DNA of 64,000 nucleotides from Flavobacterium akiainvivens (lineage in GTDB: Bacteria > Bacteroidota > Bacteroidia > Flavobacteriales > Flavobacteriaceae). The notes beneath the pieces were generated by a model. The model saw nothing but the letters and a program-made list of their open reading frames with translations, was not told the origin of the DNA and searched no databases. Each line of letters begins with the position of its first letter. Position 1 is the first letter of the stretch. Both the position numbers and the translations under genes were made by a program. Below are positions 16,319 to 24,771 of this stretch, piece by piece. Location: positions 2,393,510 to 2,457,509 of the forward strand of contig NZ_LIYD01000005.1 in assembly GCF_001278115.1 (NCBI RefSeq). The letters are read 5' to 3'.

Positions 16319-17557
16319 CTATTCGGCTTCAATAGCCCCCTCAACATCCACAACCTCGCCCTCGCTTTTGGCAATTACCATTGTGGCAATGCCGTTGCCT
16401 ATAAAGTTGGTAATGGCTCGGGCTTCGCTCATAAACTTGTCAACGCCTAGTAAAAACGCCAGCCCCTCAACGGGTATTTTATGCACCACCGTAAGCGTAC
16501 TGGCCAGCACGGCAAACCCGCTGCCGCTAACCCCCGCAGCACCCTTGCTGGTAATCATGAGCAGGCCTATAATGGTTAGCACCTCCCCAAAGCTAAGCTG
16601 CACGTTATACAGCTGCGCCAGGAATATAACCGACATGCTCAGGTAAATGCTCGTGCCATCCAGGTTAAACGAATACCCCGTAGGCACCACCAACCCCACA
16701 ACCGACTTGCTACAACCGGCCTTTTGCAGTTTTTCCATAAGGTTGGGCAGCGCACTCTCGCTTGATGATGTGCCTAAAATAATGATAAGCTCGGCTTTTA
16801 TGTATTTTAAAAATTTGAGCAGCGGCAGTTTGTAATACCGCATTATACTGCCCAAAATAAGGAAGATAAACAGCACCATGGTTATGTATACGCTTATCAT
16901 AAGCTTGCCCAGCGGCACCAGCGTGTGCAGGCCAAATTTACCCACCGTAGCGGCCATAGCGCCAAATGCTCCAACAGGCGCCAGGTACATAACCAACTTA
17001 AGCGCCTTAAAAACATAGCTGCTGGCGGTGTAGAGGTAACCCACCATCACTTCGCGTTTTTTGTAGTAATTGAGCGCTATGCCCACCACAATGGCTGCCA
17101 CCAGCACCTGCAGCGTAAAGTTATCCATAAAAAACTGCACCCAGCTAAACTCCTTACCTTTACTAATGGCTTCGGCGGGGTTTTGCATTTGCAGCGATGC
17201 GCGGTCTATACTGCCGGGTTTTAGCAGGTAGGCCACGCCCACACCTATGGCAAGGGCAAAGGTGGTAACCACCTCAAAATACACAAGCGCCTTAATGCCT
17301 ATGCGCCCCACCTTGCGCAGGTCGCCCATGCCGCTTATGCCCAATACTATAGTCAGAAAAATTATAGGGCCTATAAATATCTTAATAAGCTCTATAAACC
17401 CTTTGCCTACCTTATCAAGGTTAACCGCCACATCAGGCCGGTAGTGCCCCAGCAGTATGCCCGCCGTTATGGCAATAAGCACCCAAAAGGTAAGGTTGGT
17501 AATAAGCCCCAGGAAAAACCGCGGCACACGGCCCGGCTGCCACTGTTGTGTATCCAT
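16319..17557 (-). CDS. DAACS-family symporter (DctA/GltP type)
   Basis: 412 residues with about eight TM helices and two re-entrant hairpins. Diagnostic segments are SSSESALPNL (hairpin 1), FNLDGTSIYLSM (TM7, NxDGT cation site) and SKGAAGVSGSGF (hairpin 2). The last motif is closest to C4-dicarboxylate carriers (DctA), so proton- or sodium-coupled uptake of succinate, fumarate or malate is the best guess; Glu/Asp uptake is the alternative. Single-gene unit. Confidence 0.87.
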   Translation of the reverse strand: MDTQQWQPGRVPRFFLGLITNLTFWVLIAITAGILLGHYRPDVAVNLDKVGKGFIELIKIFIGPIIFLTIVLGISGMGDLRKVGRIGIKALVYFEVVTTFALAIGVGVAYLLKPGSIDRASLQMQNPAEAISKGKEFSWVQFFMDNFTLQVLVAAIVVGIALNYYKKREVMVGYLYTASSYVFKALKLVMYLAPVGAFGAMAATVGKFGLHTLVPLGKLMISVYITMVLFIFLILGSIMRYYKLPLLKFLKYIKAELIIILGTSSSESALPNLMEKLQKAGCSKSVVGLVVPTGYSFNLDGTSIYLSMSVIFLAQLYNVQLSFGEVLTIIGLLMITSKGAAGVSGSGFAVLASTLTVVHKIPVEGLAFLLGVDKFMSEARAITNFIGNGIATMVIAKSEGEVVDVEGAIEAE

Positions 17558-17879
17558 CTGTAACGTTATAGTGGTGGCAAGGTAATGATTTTTATTTCAG
17601 GTTATTTAGGATTATTTTGCAAAGGAAGCGCAAACAAACCTACACAAAGATTTTAGGGGATTACCTTTTAACTTTGCCAAGCTTTGCACCTTCTTTGTAA
17701 TTCTTTGCCTAAGCATTTTATCACTATAATTTTTAACCATCTGCGGAATAAGCCCCGCTTTTATACAAACAAAAAACCGCCGGGCAATGCCCGGCGGTTT
17801 TTATATGTTTATGGTAAAACACACCCCTAACCTCACTCAAGAGGGAATAGCTTTACTCAAGCCGGAGCTTAATCCTGAA
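17558..17879. other. non-coding region between symporter and CNNM genes
   Basis: No gene is seen. The only clear element is the strong terminator at 17771-17802; the rest is AT-rich and presumably contains the symporter promoter on the minus strand, though no good TAnnTTTG box was found. Confidence 0.5.
17771..17802 (-). terminator. terminator of the hpt-adk-CNNM operon
   Basis: CCGCCGGGC/GCCCGGCGG, a perfect 9-bp GC stem with a three-base loop, bracketed by A-runs and T-runs. Confidence 0.85.
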
Positions 17880-19160
17880 CTATTCTTTTAGCGAGCGCAC
17901 TTTAACCTTGTTAATCTTTACGCCATCCATTTCCACAACCTCAAGTTCATACAGGTTCCAGGCCAGCTTTTCGCCCACTTTGGGTATGTAGCTCAGCTCA
18001 GTCATTATAAGGCCACTTACGGTGGTTACTTCATAATCTGTAGTAAGCTCATCGAGGTCAAAATACGTAAGGAAGTCGTGCAGCGGGTAATGGCCGTCTA
18101 CCATCCAGGTACCATCGGGGTGCGCCACAAGCTGAAACTCATCTTCATAAAAATCAGATGCATCGCCCACCAGCGCCTCCAGGATGTCGTTTAGGGTAAT
18201 CATACCCTGAAACACGCCATACTCATCGGTTACCAGCGCATAGTGTACCTTGGTTTGCTTAAATATTTCCAGTGCTTTGTAGGCGCTTGTGTGCTCAATC
18301 ATGTACACCGGCTCTTTTATAATTTCGCTAAGGCTGAAATTTTCCCTTTCAAAATTGGCAAAAATATCTTTAAGCAGTACAATGCCGGTAACATCGTCAA
18401 GGTTATTGCCTTCGGCCACTACGGGATATACCGAGTGCAGTTCTTCGAGCATTACCTCGCGGGTACGTTCTTTATCAAAATTAGAAGACAGGTAGCTAAC
18501 GCTCTTGCGGTGCGTCATGAGCGAATTCACCTTACGGTCGCCAATATGGAACACGCGCTCCATAATGTCGTGCTCAATTTCCTGAACCTCGCCGCCTTCG
18601 GTACCTTCTTTAATAATGGCCTTGATTTCTTCTTCGGTAACCTTGCCATCGGCCGTTGGGCGTATGTTGAAAATCTTCATAAGCCCGTCTGTACTTGCGG
18701 TAAGCAGCCATATAAACGGCGCGGTTATTATGGAGATGTACTTCATGGGCAGCGCCACCAGCTTGGCAATGCTTTCAGGGTAGGTAAGCCCCACCCTTTT
18801 AGGCAATAGCTCTCCTAAAACAAGCGAGAAGAATGTTAGTATAACCACCACAATGCCCACGGCAATCTGGTTGGCATACGGCTTTAAGGCCTCAAAGTTT
18901 TCTACATATACCTGTACGTCATCGGTTACTTTATCACCCGAATAGATACCCGTTAAAATACCTATCAGGGTAATGCCTATTTGTACAGTACTAAGGAATT
19001 TGTTTGGCGCATTGGCCAGGTCGAGCGCGGTTTGCGCTGCGGCGTTGCCTTTTTTGGCAGCGGCTTCAAGGCGGTTTTTACGCGCCGATATTAAGGCGAT
19101 TTCGCTCATCGAGAAAACGCCGTTTAAAATAATAAGGAATAATATTATTGCTATTTCCAA
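17880..19160 (-). CDS. CNNM/CorC-type hemolysin-family protein
   Basis: 426 residues: DUF21/CNNM membrane domain with three to four TM helices (about 1-190), a CBS-domain pair (about 205-330) and a C-terminal CorC_HlyC domain (about 340-420). Family members export or sense magnesium/cobalt; the old hemolysin label is misleading. The segment MSEIALISARKNRLE at the N-terminus is typical. The gene starts 15 bases after adk and is the last member of the hpt-adk-CNNM operon. Confidence 0.9.
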   Translation of the reverse strand: MEIAIILFLIILNGVFSMSEIALISARKNRLEAAAKKGNAAAQTALDLANAPNKFLSTVQIGITLIGILTGIYSGDKVTDDVQVYVENFEALKPYANQIAVGIVVVILTFFSLVLGELLPKRVGLTYPESIAKLVALPMKYISIITAPFIWLLTASTDGLMKIFNIRPTADGKVTEEEIKAIIKEGTEGGEVQEIEHDIMERVFHIGDRKVNSLMTHRKSVSYLSSNFDKERTREVMLEELHSVYPVVAEGNNLDDVTGIVLLKDIFANFERENFSLSEIIKEPVYMIEHTSAYKALEIFKQTKVHYALVTDEYGVFQGMITLNDILEALVGDASDFYEDEFQLVAHPDGTWMVDGHYPLHDFLTYFDLDELTTDYEVTTVSGLIMTELSYIPKVGEKLAWNLYELEVVEMDGVKINKVKVRSLKE

Positions 19161-19175
19161 TTGGTGTGGTTTAAG

Positions 19176-19748
19176 TTAGAGCTTGTCTATCACCAGGCCT
19201 AACCTCTCGGTTATCTCGGCGATTGACCCTATACCGTCTACCGCATAATACTTACCCTGTTTAGAGTAAAATTCTATAAGCGGGGCGGTTTTTTCGTTGT
19301 ATTCCTGGTAGCGTTTGCGAATAAGCGTTTCATCCTGGTCATCGGCACGGCCGCTGGTTTTGCCACGCTCTAAAAGGCGTGCCACAAGAATATCGTCATC
19401 TGCCTCAAGGCCCACAACAGCATTTACCTGCCACGCTTTGGTAATAAGAAATGCGTCAAGCGCTTCGGCCTGTGCAACGGTACGCGGAAATCCGTCAAAC
19501 AAAAAGCCTGCGGTGCCGGGGTGTTTTTCTACCTCATCCTGAAGCATTTTAATGGTAAGTGCATCGGGCACCAGCTGCCCTGCATCCATAAAGGTGCGGG
19601 CTTCGCGGCCCAGTGGTGTATCATTCTGCAAATTAAAACGGAAAACATCGCCGGTAGATATGTGGGTAAGGTTGTAGCGTGTTTTTAAAAACTCAGCCTG
19701 TGTGCCTTTGCCCGCGCCGGGCTTTCCGAAAAGAACTATATTTTTCAT
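19176..19748 (-). CDS. adk: adenylate kinase
   Basis: 190 residues from the ATG at 19748; the frame extends upstream into hpt but those residues are not adenylate kinase. Walker A GKPGAGKGT (residues 8-16), NMP-binding region (STGDVFR), GFPRT, and LID region ERGKTSGRADDQ of the short, non-zinc type. Interconverts ATP + AMP and 2 ADP. It lies 25 bases after hpt in the same operon, linking purine salvage and energy charge. Confidence 0.97.
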   Translation of the reverse strand: MKNIVLFGKPGAGKGTQAEFLKTRYNLTHISTGDVFRFNLQNDTPLGREARTFMDAGQLVPDALTIKMLQDEVEKHPGTAGFLFDGFPRTVAQAEALDAFLITKAWQVNAVVGLEADDDILVARLLERGKTSGRADDQDETLIRKRYQEYNEKTAPLIEFYSKQGKYYAVDGIGSIAEITERLGLVIDKL

Positions 19749-19773
19749 TTGTATATATAATGAGTGTGTTGAA

Positions 19774-20304
19774 TTAACTGTGCAGTTGGTATACTTCGGG
19801 CAGGTTGCGGCCCAGCCCGTCATAATCAAGGCCGTAGCCCACAATAAATTTATTGGGTATTTCAAACCCTATATAATCAAGGGCTATGTTTTGAGTGTAG
19901 GCTTCGGGCTTAAAGAAAAGAGTAGCAATTTTTAGTTGCTTTACCTTTTGGGCTTTAAACATTTTAACCAGCTCTGCCACGGTATGGCCGGTATCTACAA
20001 TATCTTCTATAACCACCACGGTGCGGCCTTCAAGGCTTTGGCTAAGGCCAATAAGCTGTTTGACGGCACCGGTACTTTCGGTGCCCTCATAGCTGGCTAA
20101 TTTTACAAAGCTTATTTCGCAGGGTTTGGTGTAGTGTTTAACAAAGTCTGATACTACCATAAAGGCGCCGTTTAAAACGCCTATAAAGACGGGAACCTCA
20201 CCGTCAAGGTCGGCCTCGGCCTCTTTGGCCATGCGTTCGAGAGCAGCGCCAATGTCCTGGGCTGAAATGAACGGAACAAAATGTTTGTCGTGAAGCTGTA
20301 TCAC
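19774..20304 (-). CDS. hpt: hypoxanthine phosphoribosyltransferase
   Basis: 176 residues. The PRPP-binding motif VVVIEDIVDTGHT (about residues 95-107) and the flexible loop region are present, with KFIVGYGLDYDG near the C-terminus as in HPRT. Converts hypoxanthine (and guanine) plus PRPP to IMP/GMP. First gene of the hpt-adk-CNNM operon, with a TATATTTG -7 box upstream. Confidence 0.96.
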   Translation of the reverse strand: MIQLHDKHFVPFISAQDIGAALERMAKEAEADLDGEVPVFIGVLNGAFMVVSDFVKHYTKPCEISFVKLASYEGTESTGAVKQLIGLSQSLEGRTVVVIEDIVDTGHTVAELVKMFKAQKVKQLKIATLFFKPEAYTQNIALDYIGFEIPNKFIVGYGLDYDGLGRNLPEVYQLHS

Positions 20305-20332
20305 CTTTGTTTACTGAATAGTGTATAATTTG

Positions 20333-20340
20333 CAAATATA
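20333..20340 (-). promoter_or_regulatory. -7 box of the hpt operon
   Basis: TATATTTG on the minus strand, 29 bases before the hpt start codon, an exact match to TAnnTTTG. Confidence 0.6.
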
Positions 20341-20491
20341 CTAATTGTAGCACAGCACATTATAAGCATAGTGTTATTTTGTAATATTTTTATGAACGTT
20401 AAATATAAGCTAATGTTCAGGTAGTTAGCAAAACCTTATGAGTATTGCGGCGTAAATTGGGTGTACTTAAAAATTAAACACCTTGCAAATT

Positions 20492-20611
20492 ATGAACAGA
20501 AACCAATATATGCCGGGCATGGCACTGCTTATGAGTTTTACCGCATTTACCGGTGCGGTTACCTCCCCACAGGAAGATGAAGTGGTTAACACCGAAAGTA
20601 ACGCCGCATAA
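20492..20611 (+). CDS. 39-residue small protein resembling the next gene's signal peptide
   Basis: A short frame from ATG 20492 to TAA 20611. Its first half aligns with the N-terminus of the following lipoprotein (YMPGMALLMSFTAFTG against FIPGMALLLSLTACTQ), but the lipobox Cys is replaced by Phe and only a short acidic tail follows. The start is 13 bases before the next gene's ATG region ends upstream spacing typical of an operon. It may be a secreted peptide, a degraded duplicate of the neighbour's 5' end, or a translational leader. Coding status is unproven. Confidence 0.45.
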   Translation: MNRNQYMPGMALLMSFTAFTGAVTSPQEDEVVNTESNAA

Positions 20612-20624
20612 ACAACGTTAAAGC

Positions 20625-21896
20625 ATGAAGAAAAATTTATTTATTCCGGGTATGGCGCTGCTTTTAAGCCTTACAGCCTGCACCCAAAAGAAAGTTACCA
20701 AAGAAGAGAAAGAGGAGGCCAAAGCCGAAGGCAGCACCACGGTTGAAACCGCCATAGGTCCGCTAACACTGCCCGCACCGTTTGTAACAGAAAGCGTTAC
20801 CAACCGCAATGGCATGGCCGACTGGGGCACCAATACCCCTAAAGCACCGGCCGGGTTTACCGTTACCAAATTTGCGGGCGACCTTAAAAACCCACGCAAT
20901 ACCTACATAGCCCCTAACGGCGATATTTTTGTGGTGGAAAGCAACACCGCCAGCAGTGCCGACCGCATTACGCTTTTTCGGGATGCAGATAAAGATGGCA
21001 CATTTGAAACCCGTACCGTTTTTGCCGAAAAGCTCAACCAGCCTTTTGGGGTACTGGTATTGAAAGATTATTTTTATGTAGCCAATACCGACGGGCTGTA
21101 CCGCTACCCCTACAAGCCCGGCGATACCAAACTTACCGGCCAGGGCCAGAAAATTGTAGAGCTTCCGGCTGGGGGCTACAACAACCACTGGACACGCAAC
21201 CTGATTGCCAATGCCGATGGTTCTAAGATATACATATCAGTAGGCAGTGGCAGCAACGTGGCCGAGCACGGTATGGAAAACGAAGTACGCCGTGCCAATA
21301 TTCTTGAAGTAAACCCCGATGGTAGCGGCGAACGCATTTATGCCAGTGGCCTGCGTAACCCCGTGGGCATGGACTGGAACCCCGCCACTAAAGAGCTGTG
21401 GACAGCCGTTAACGAACGCGACGAACTGGGCGATGAGCTGGTGCCCGACTATATAACCAGTGTTAAGCCCGGTGGCTTTTACGGATGGCCGTATTCTTAC
21501 TTTGGGAAGATTGAAGACCCGCGCAAGAAAGGCCAGGGCAAAGACCTTGTGGCCAAATCTATAGTACCCGATGTGCCTGTGGGCAGCCACACGGCATCAT
21601 TAGGGTTGGCTTTTTACACCGGTAAAACCTTTCCTGAAAAGTATAAAAACGGGGCGTTTGTGGGTCAGCACGGCTCATGGAACAGCAGCAGGCTGGTAGG
21701 CTACAAAGTGTTGTTTATTCCGTTTAATGCAGGCAAACCCGGCCAGCCCGAAGATTTTTTAACCGGCTTTATTGCCGATGAAAGCAAGGCCAAAGCATAC
21801 GGCCGCCCGGTAGATGTTACGGTTATGAACGACGGTTCGCTACTGGTTAATGATGATAGCGGTAACACGCTGTGGAAGGTAACACCAAATAAATAA
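20625..21896 (+). CDS. PQQ-dependent sugar (sorbosone) dehydrogenase-like lipoprotein
   Basis: 423 residues. A lipoprotein signal (LLSLTACTQ, Cys near residue 19), a Lys/Glu-rich linker, then a six-bladed beta-propeller of the soluble glucose dehydrogenase/L-sorbosone dehydrogenase family: DIFVVESNT, GVLVLKDYFYV, RNPVGMDWNP, GGFYGWPYSY and GQHGSWNSS. It would oxidise an aldose or sorbosone in the periplasm if PQQ is available; PQQ synthesis genes are not in this window, so the cofactor may be scavenged. Follows a 39-residue frame with a similar N-terminus. Confidence 0.85.
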   Translation: MKKNLFIPGMALLLSLTACTQKKVTKEEKEEAKAEGSTTVETAIGPLTLPAPFVTESVTNRNGMADWGTNTPKAPAGFTVTKFAGDLKNPRNTYIAPNGDIFVVESNTASSADRITLFRDADKDGTFETRTVFAEKLNQPFGVLVLKDYFYVANTDGLYRYPYKPGDTKLTGQGQKIVELPAGGYNNHWTRNLIANADGSKIYISVGSGSNVAEHGMENEVRRANILEVNPDGSGERIYASGLRNPVGMDWNPATKELWTAVNERDELGDELVPDYITSVKPGGFYGWPYSYFGKIEDPRKKGQGKDLVAKSIVPDVPVGSHTASLGLAFYTGKTFPEKYKNGAFVGQHGSWNSSRLVGYKVLFIPFNAGKPGQPEDFLTGFIADESKAKAYGRPVDVTVMNDGSLLVNDDSGNTLWKVTPNK

Positions 21897-21933
21897 GAAA
21901 GTTTTTTCACTTTGCTGTAATAATTTTTTTTGG

Positions 21934-21966
21934 AAAATCCTGCGGTGCAATGCCGTAGGATTTTTT
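21934..21966 (+). terminator. terminator of the sorbosone-dehydrogenase-like gene
   Basis: AAATCCTGCGG/CCGTAGGATTT, one G-T pair, with a seven-base loop and six T. Confidence 0.75.
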
Positions 21967-22113
21967 CTTTATTTTTAGGGGCGCTTAAAGGGTGTGAGTG
22001 GTATTCTTCTCTTCCGAACTATTGTATGGACAGAAATATTGGAAGTTTTATGAATTACAAACACACAAAAAACATAATCAATTGTTTTACAACATACTAA
22101 TACGAATGTAGAA

Positions 22114-22242
22114 TTTTTTAAAACACAAAGACACAATGATCACAAAGGGAGCTACAGTATTTTTATAATTTAGTTCACAAACCTTTGTAAACTTGATGGT
22201 TGTATTTCCTTGTGTTCTTTGTGTCTTTGTGTTTTAAAATTA
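22114..22242. repeat. palindromic intergenic element (AACACAAAGACACAA arms)
   Basis: Two arms of about 35 bases (22114-22149 and 22205-22241) are imperfect reverse complements around AAAACACAAAGACACAA and enclose about 55 AT-rich bases. No gene lies in the region 21967-22358. The word composition is simple and purine/pyrimidine-biased; it resembles MITE-like or REP-like repeats often seen in Bacteroidetes intergenic DNA. Confidence 0.65.
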
Positions 22243-22358
22243 ATTGAAAATGTGTGCACACGATAGTCCGCAGGAAGGGAATCCTCACGCAGGCGGAACA
22301 TTAACTGTATTACAATTGTAAAACCTCACGAAAAACATAAACATCCAACAAAATTAAA

Positions 22359-24521
22359 ATGCCTAAACAACTACTTACCTGCCTTTTTATATTATTTACC
22401 GCTGTGGCCTTTGCGCAGGATACCCTTTATAATATAGTCCCGCAAATGAAGTATGTAAAGAAGCAAACGCGCGATAGCGTGCAGGTGCTGCGTGAGCCTG
22501 ACTTTTTAGATTATCTTGATGAACTCAGCATCAGCAGCTACCATGTTAACGGCAATGTAACCGATGCGCCAAATGCCATAAGTGTGCTTACCACAAAAGA
22601 CCTGCAACGCAACAATACTACCGATATAAGCCCTGTGCTCAATACCCTGCCCGGTGTGCTTATGCAAAGCGGCGGTATTAATACCAACCGTATTTCCATT
22701 CGTGGCATTGGGGCACGCACGCCTTATGGCACAAATAAAATACGGGCGTTTTACGGCAACATACCCCTTACATCGGGCGACAGCGAAACCACCATTGAAG
22801 ATATTGACCTCGAAATGATGCGCCGTGTTGAGGTTATAAAAGGCCCGCAAAGCAGCGTGTATGGCGCAGGGCTGGGCGGTGCCATATTAATAGAGCCGCA
22901 GTATAACGCAGCCCTTAGCGGAAGCCGTGCCCGCACAAGCACTACGCACGGTTCTTTCGGTATGCTTAAAAACACCGCTACTTATAGCTATGCCTCAAAA
23001 AAAGCGCTTATAAGCATAGGCTACCACAACCTGAAAACCGATGGCTGGCGCAAAAACAGCGCTTACAACCGCGAGGGAATTACCCTGGCAGGGAATGTAA
23101 AAATTACTAAAACCGGCACGCTGACCTACTTTGGCAACCATATGTATATGAAAGCTTACATACCCAGTTCGGTTACGCTCGATAGTTTCAATAATACCCC
23201 ACAAGCCGCAGCGCCTACATGGGCCGCCAGCAAGGGTTTTGAACGCTACACGTCTTACATGGGTGGGGTGGGGTATGACTGGAACGTGGCCGGAACCGTG
23301 CAAAACGCCACATCGTTGTTCATAAGCGGAAAGGAGAATTATGAGCCAAGGCCGTTTGACATCCTTACGCAAAACAATACCGCCTGGGGTGCCCGCACAC
23401 AGTTTAAGGGCTTTTTTGATGTGGGTACATCGCAGCTGTTTTTTATAGCCGGGGCAGAATATTTTAACGATGGCTTTACCGGCGGCACCTTCCAGAATCT
23501 GTACCAAGACAACAACGGTAACGGCACGTTGCAGGGTAGCCGCCTTACGGGCAGCGAACAGAAACGTAACTTTATAAATGCATTTGCACAGGCGCGGCTC
23601 GAAATGATTTGGGGCTTGCAGTTACAGTTAGGGATTAATTACAACAAAACACAGTTTGGGCTTGATAACACCTTTCCTGCCGGGAGCGCATCATCTGAAG
23701 ATTATAGCTACAATGGTATTTGGGCACCGCAGGCAGCAATTATGTACAACATAGGCAGCGGAACGCTATATGCCTCGGCCAGCCGTGGTTTTTCTATGCC
23801 CGCCATAGAAGAAACCCTTACACCCGATGGCACTATTAACCCCAATATAAAACCCGAAAGCGGCTATAATTTTGAGGTGGGCTACAAGGCAAACATCTTA
23901 AAAGATGAAAGGCTGTATGTAGAAGTAAGCCTGTACACCATGCAGGTTAACAACCTATTGGTAGCACAGCGCGTGGGCGACGACCAATATGTAGGTATTA
24001 ACGCCGGTAAAACCCTGCACCGCGGTATTGAGGCCTCACTAAGGTATAGCCTCTCAATAGCCGGAGACTGGCGGCTTACCCCTTATACCGCGGCCTCTAT
24101 AGGACAGTATGAGTTTAAAGAATTTGTAAATAATGATGTAGACTACAGCGGCAAGGAACTTACGGGCGTACCCAAAAACAAGATAAATGGCGGGTTTACC
24201 TTCAATATGCCGTACGGACTGTACGTCAGTGCTGATTATTATTATGTAGACCAGATACCCATGAATGATGCCAATTCGGCGTATGCCGATAGCTACAACC
24301 TGCTTAACGCTAAAGCGGGGTGGAACAAAACGTACGGCATAAACAATCATGATGCACTTACGTTTAGCCTTTCGGTGGGCATAAACAATATTGCCAACAC
24401 CCATTATGCCAGCATGGTACTGGTAAACGCCACGGGCTTTAACGGTGCACAACCCCGCTATTACTATCCAGGCCTGCCGGTAAATTATTATGGCAATGTG
24501 GGGGTTAGCTATGCGTTTTAG
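22359..24521 (+). CDS. TonB-dependent outer-membrane receptor
   Basis: 720 residues: signal peptide (about 1-20, AFAQ), a short N-terminal stretch, a plug domain (about 55-180: LNTLPGVLMQSGG, ISIRGIGAR, VEVIKGPQSSVYGAG), then a 22-strand beta-barrel ending in an aromatic residue (VGVSYAF). It lacks the carboxypeptidase-like N-terminal domain of SusC proteins and no SusD follows, so it is a FecA/BtuB-like receptor and probably takes up a siderophore, haem or other small ligand. Substrate unknown. Single-gene unit. Confidence 0.93.
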   Translation: MPKQLLTCLFILFTAVAFAQDTLYNIVPQMKYVKKQTRDSVQVLREPDFLDYLDELSISSYHVNGNVTDAPNAISVLTTKDLQRNNTTDISPVLNTLPGVLMQSGGINTNRISIRGIGARTPYGTNKIRAFYGNIPLTSGDSETTIEDIDLEMMRRVEVIKGPQSSVYGAGLGGAILIEPQYNAALSGSRARTSTTHGSFGMLKNTATYSYASKKALISIGYHNLKTDGWRKNSAYNREGITLAGNVKITKTGTLTYFGNHMYMKAYIPSSVTLDSFNNTPQAAAPTWAASKGFERYTSYMGGVGYDWNVAGTVQNATSLFISGKENYEPRPFDILTQNNTAWGARTQFKGFFDVGTSQLFFIAGAEYFNDGFTGGTFQNLYQDNNGNGTLQGSRLTGSEQKRNFINAFAQARLEMIWGLQLQLGINYNKTQFGLDNTFPAGSASSEDYSYNGIWAPQAAIMYNIGSGTLYASASRGFSMPAIEETLTPDGTINPNIKPESGYNFEVGYKANILKDERLYVEVSLYTMQVNNLLVAQRVGDDQYVGINAGKTLHRGIEASLRYSLSIAGDWRLTPYTAASIGQYEFKEFVNNDVDYSGKELTGVPKNKINGGFTFNMPYGLYVSADYYYVDQIPMNDANSAYADSYNLLNAKAGWNKTYGINNHDALTFSLSVGINNIANTHYASMVLVNATGFNGAQPRYYYPGLPVNYYGNVGVSYAF

Positions 24522-24771
24522 GTTATGACTTAGTTGAGGGTTGGGAGTTGCGGGTTGTTTGAACGTTGTTTGCGAAAGAAATCATGCCCTAAAAGTTCCA
24601 TAAAGTTATAATTATAAACTTTTACACACCCTTAGCACCCAATCCTCAATACTTTAACACGTAATATCACAAAAAAGCAAAAGTTTGTAAGCAACTATAA
24701 CGGTTTATCTTCATCTATCAATAAATTAATAAACTACTTTTAAATTATTGCTAACAAAAGAAAAACTACTT

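Noticed and set aside
19749..19865. N-terminal extension of adenylate kinase
   Set aside because: It overlaps hpt coding sequence and precedes the canonical MKNIVLFGKPGAGKGT start.
22255..22330. Cobalamin-riboswitch-like words (GGGAATCC, AACTGTA) before the TonB receptor
   Set aside because: The order partly recalls the riboswitch core, but the segment is too short and the conserved GGTG and B12-box parts are missing.
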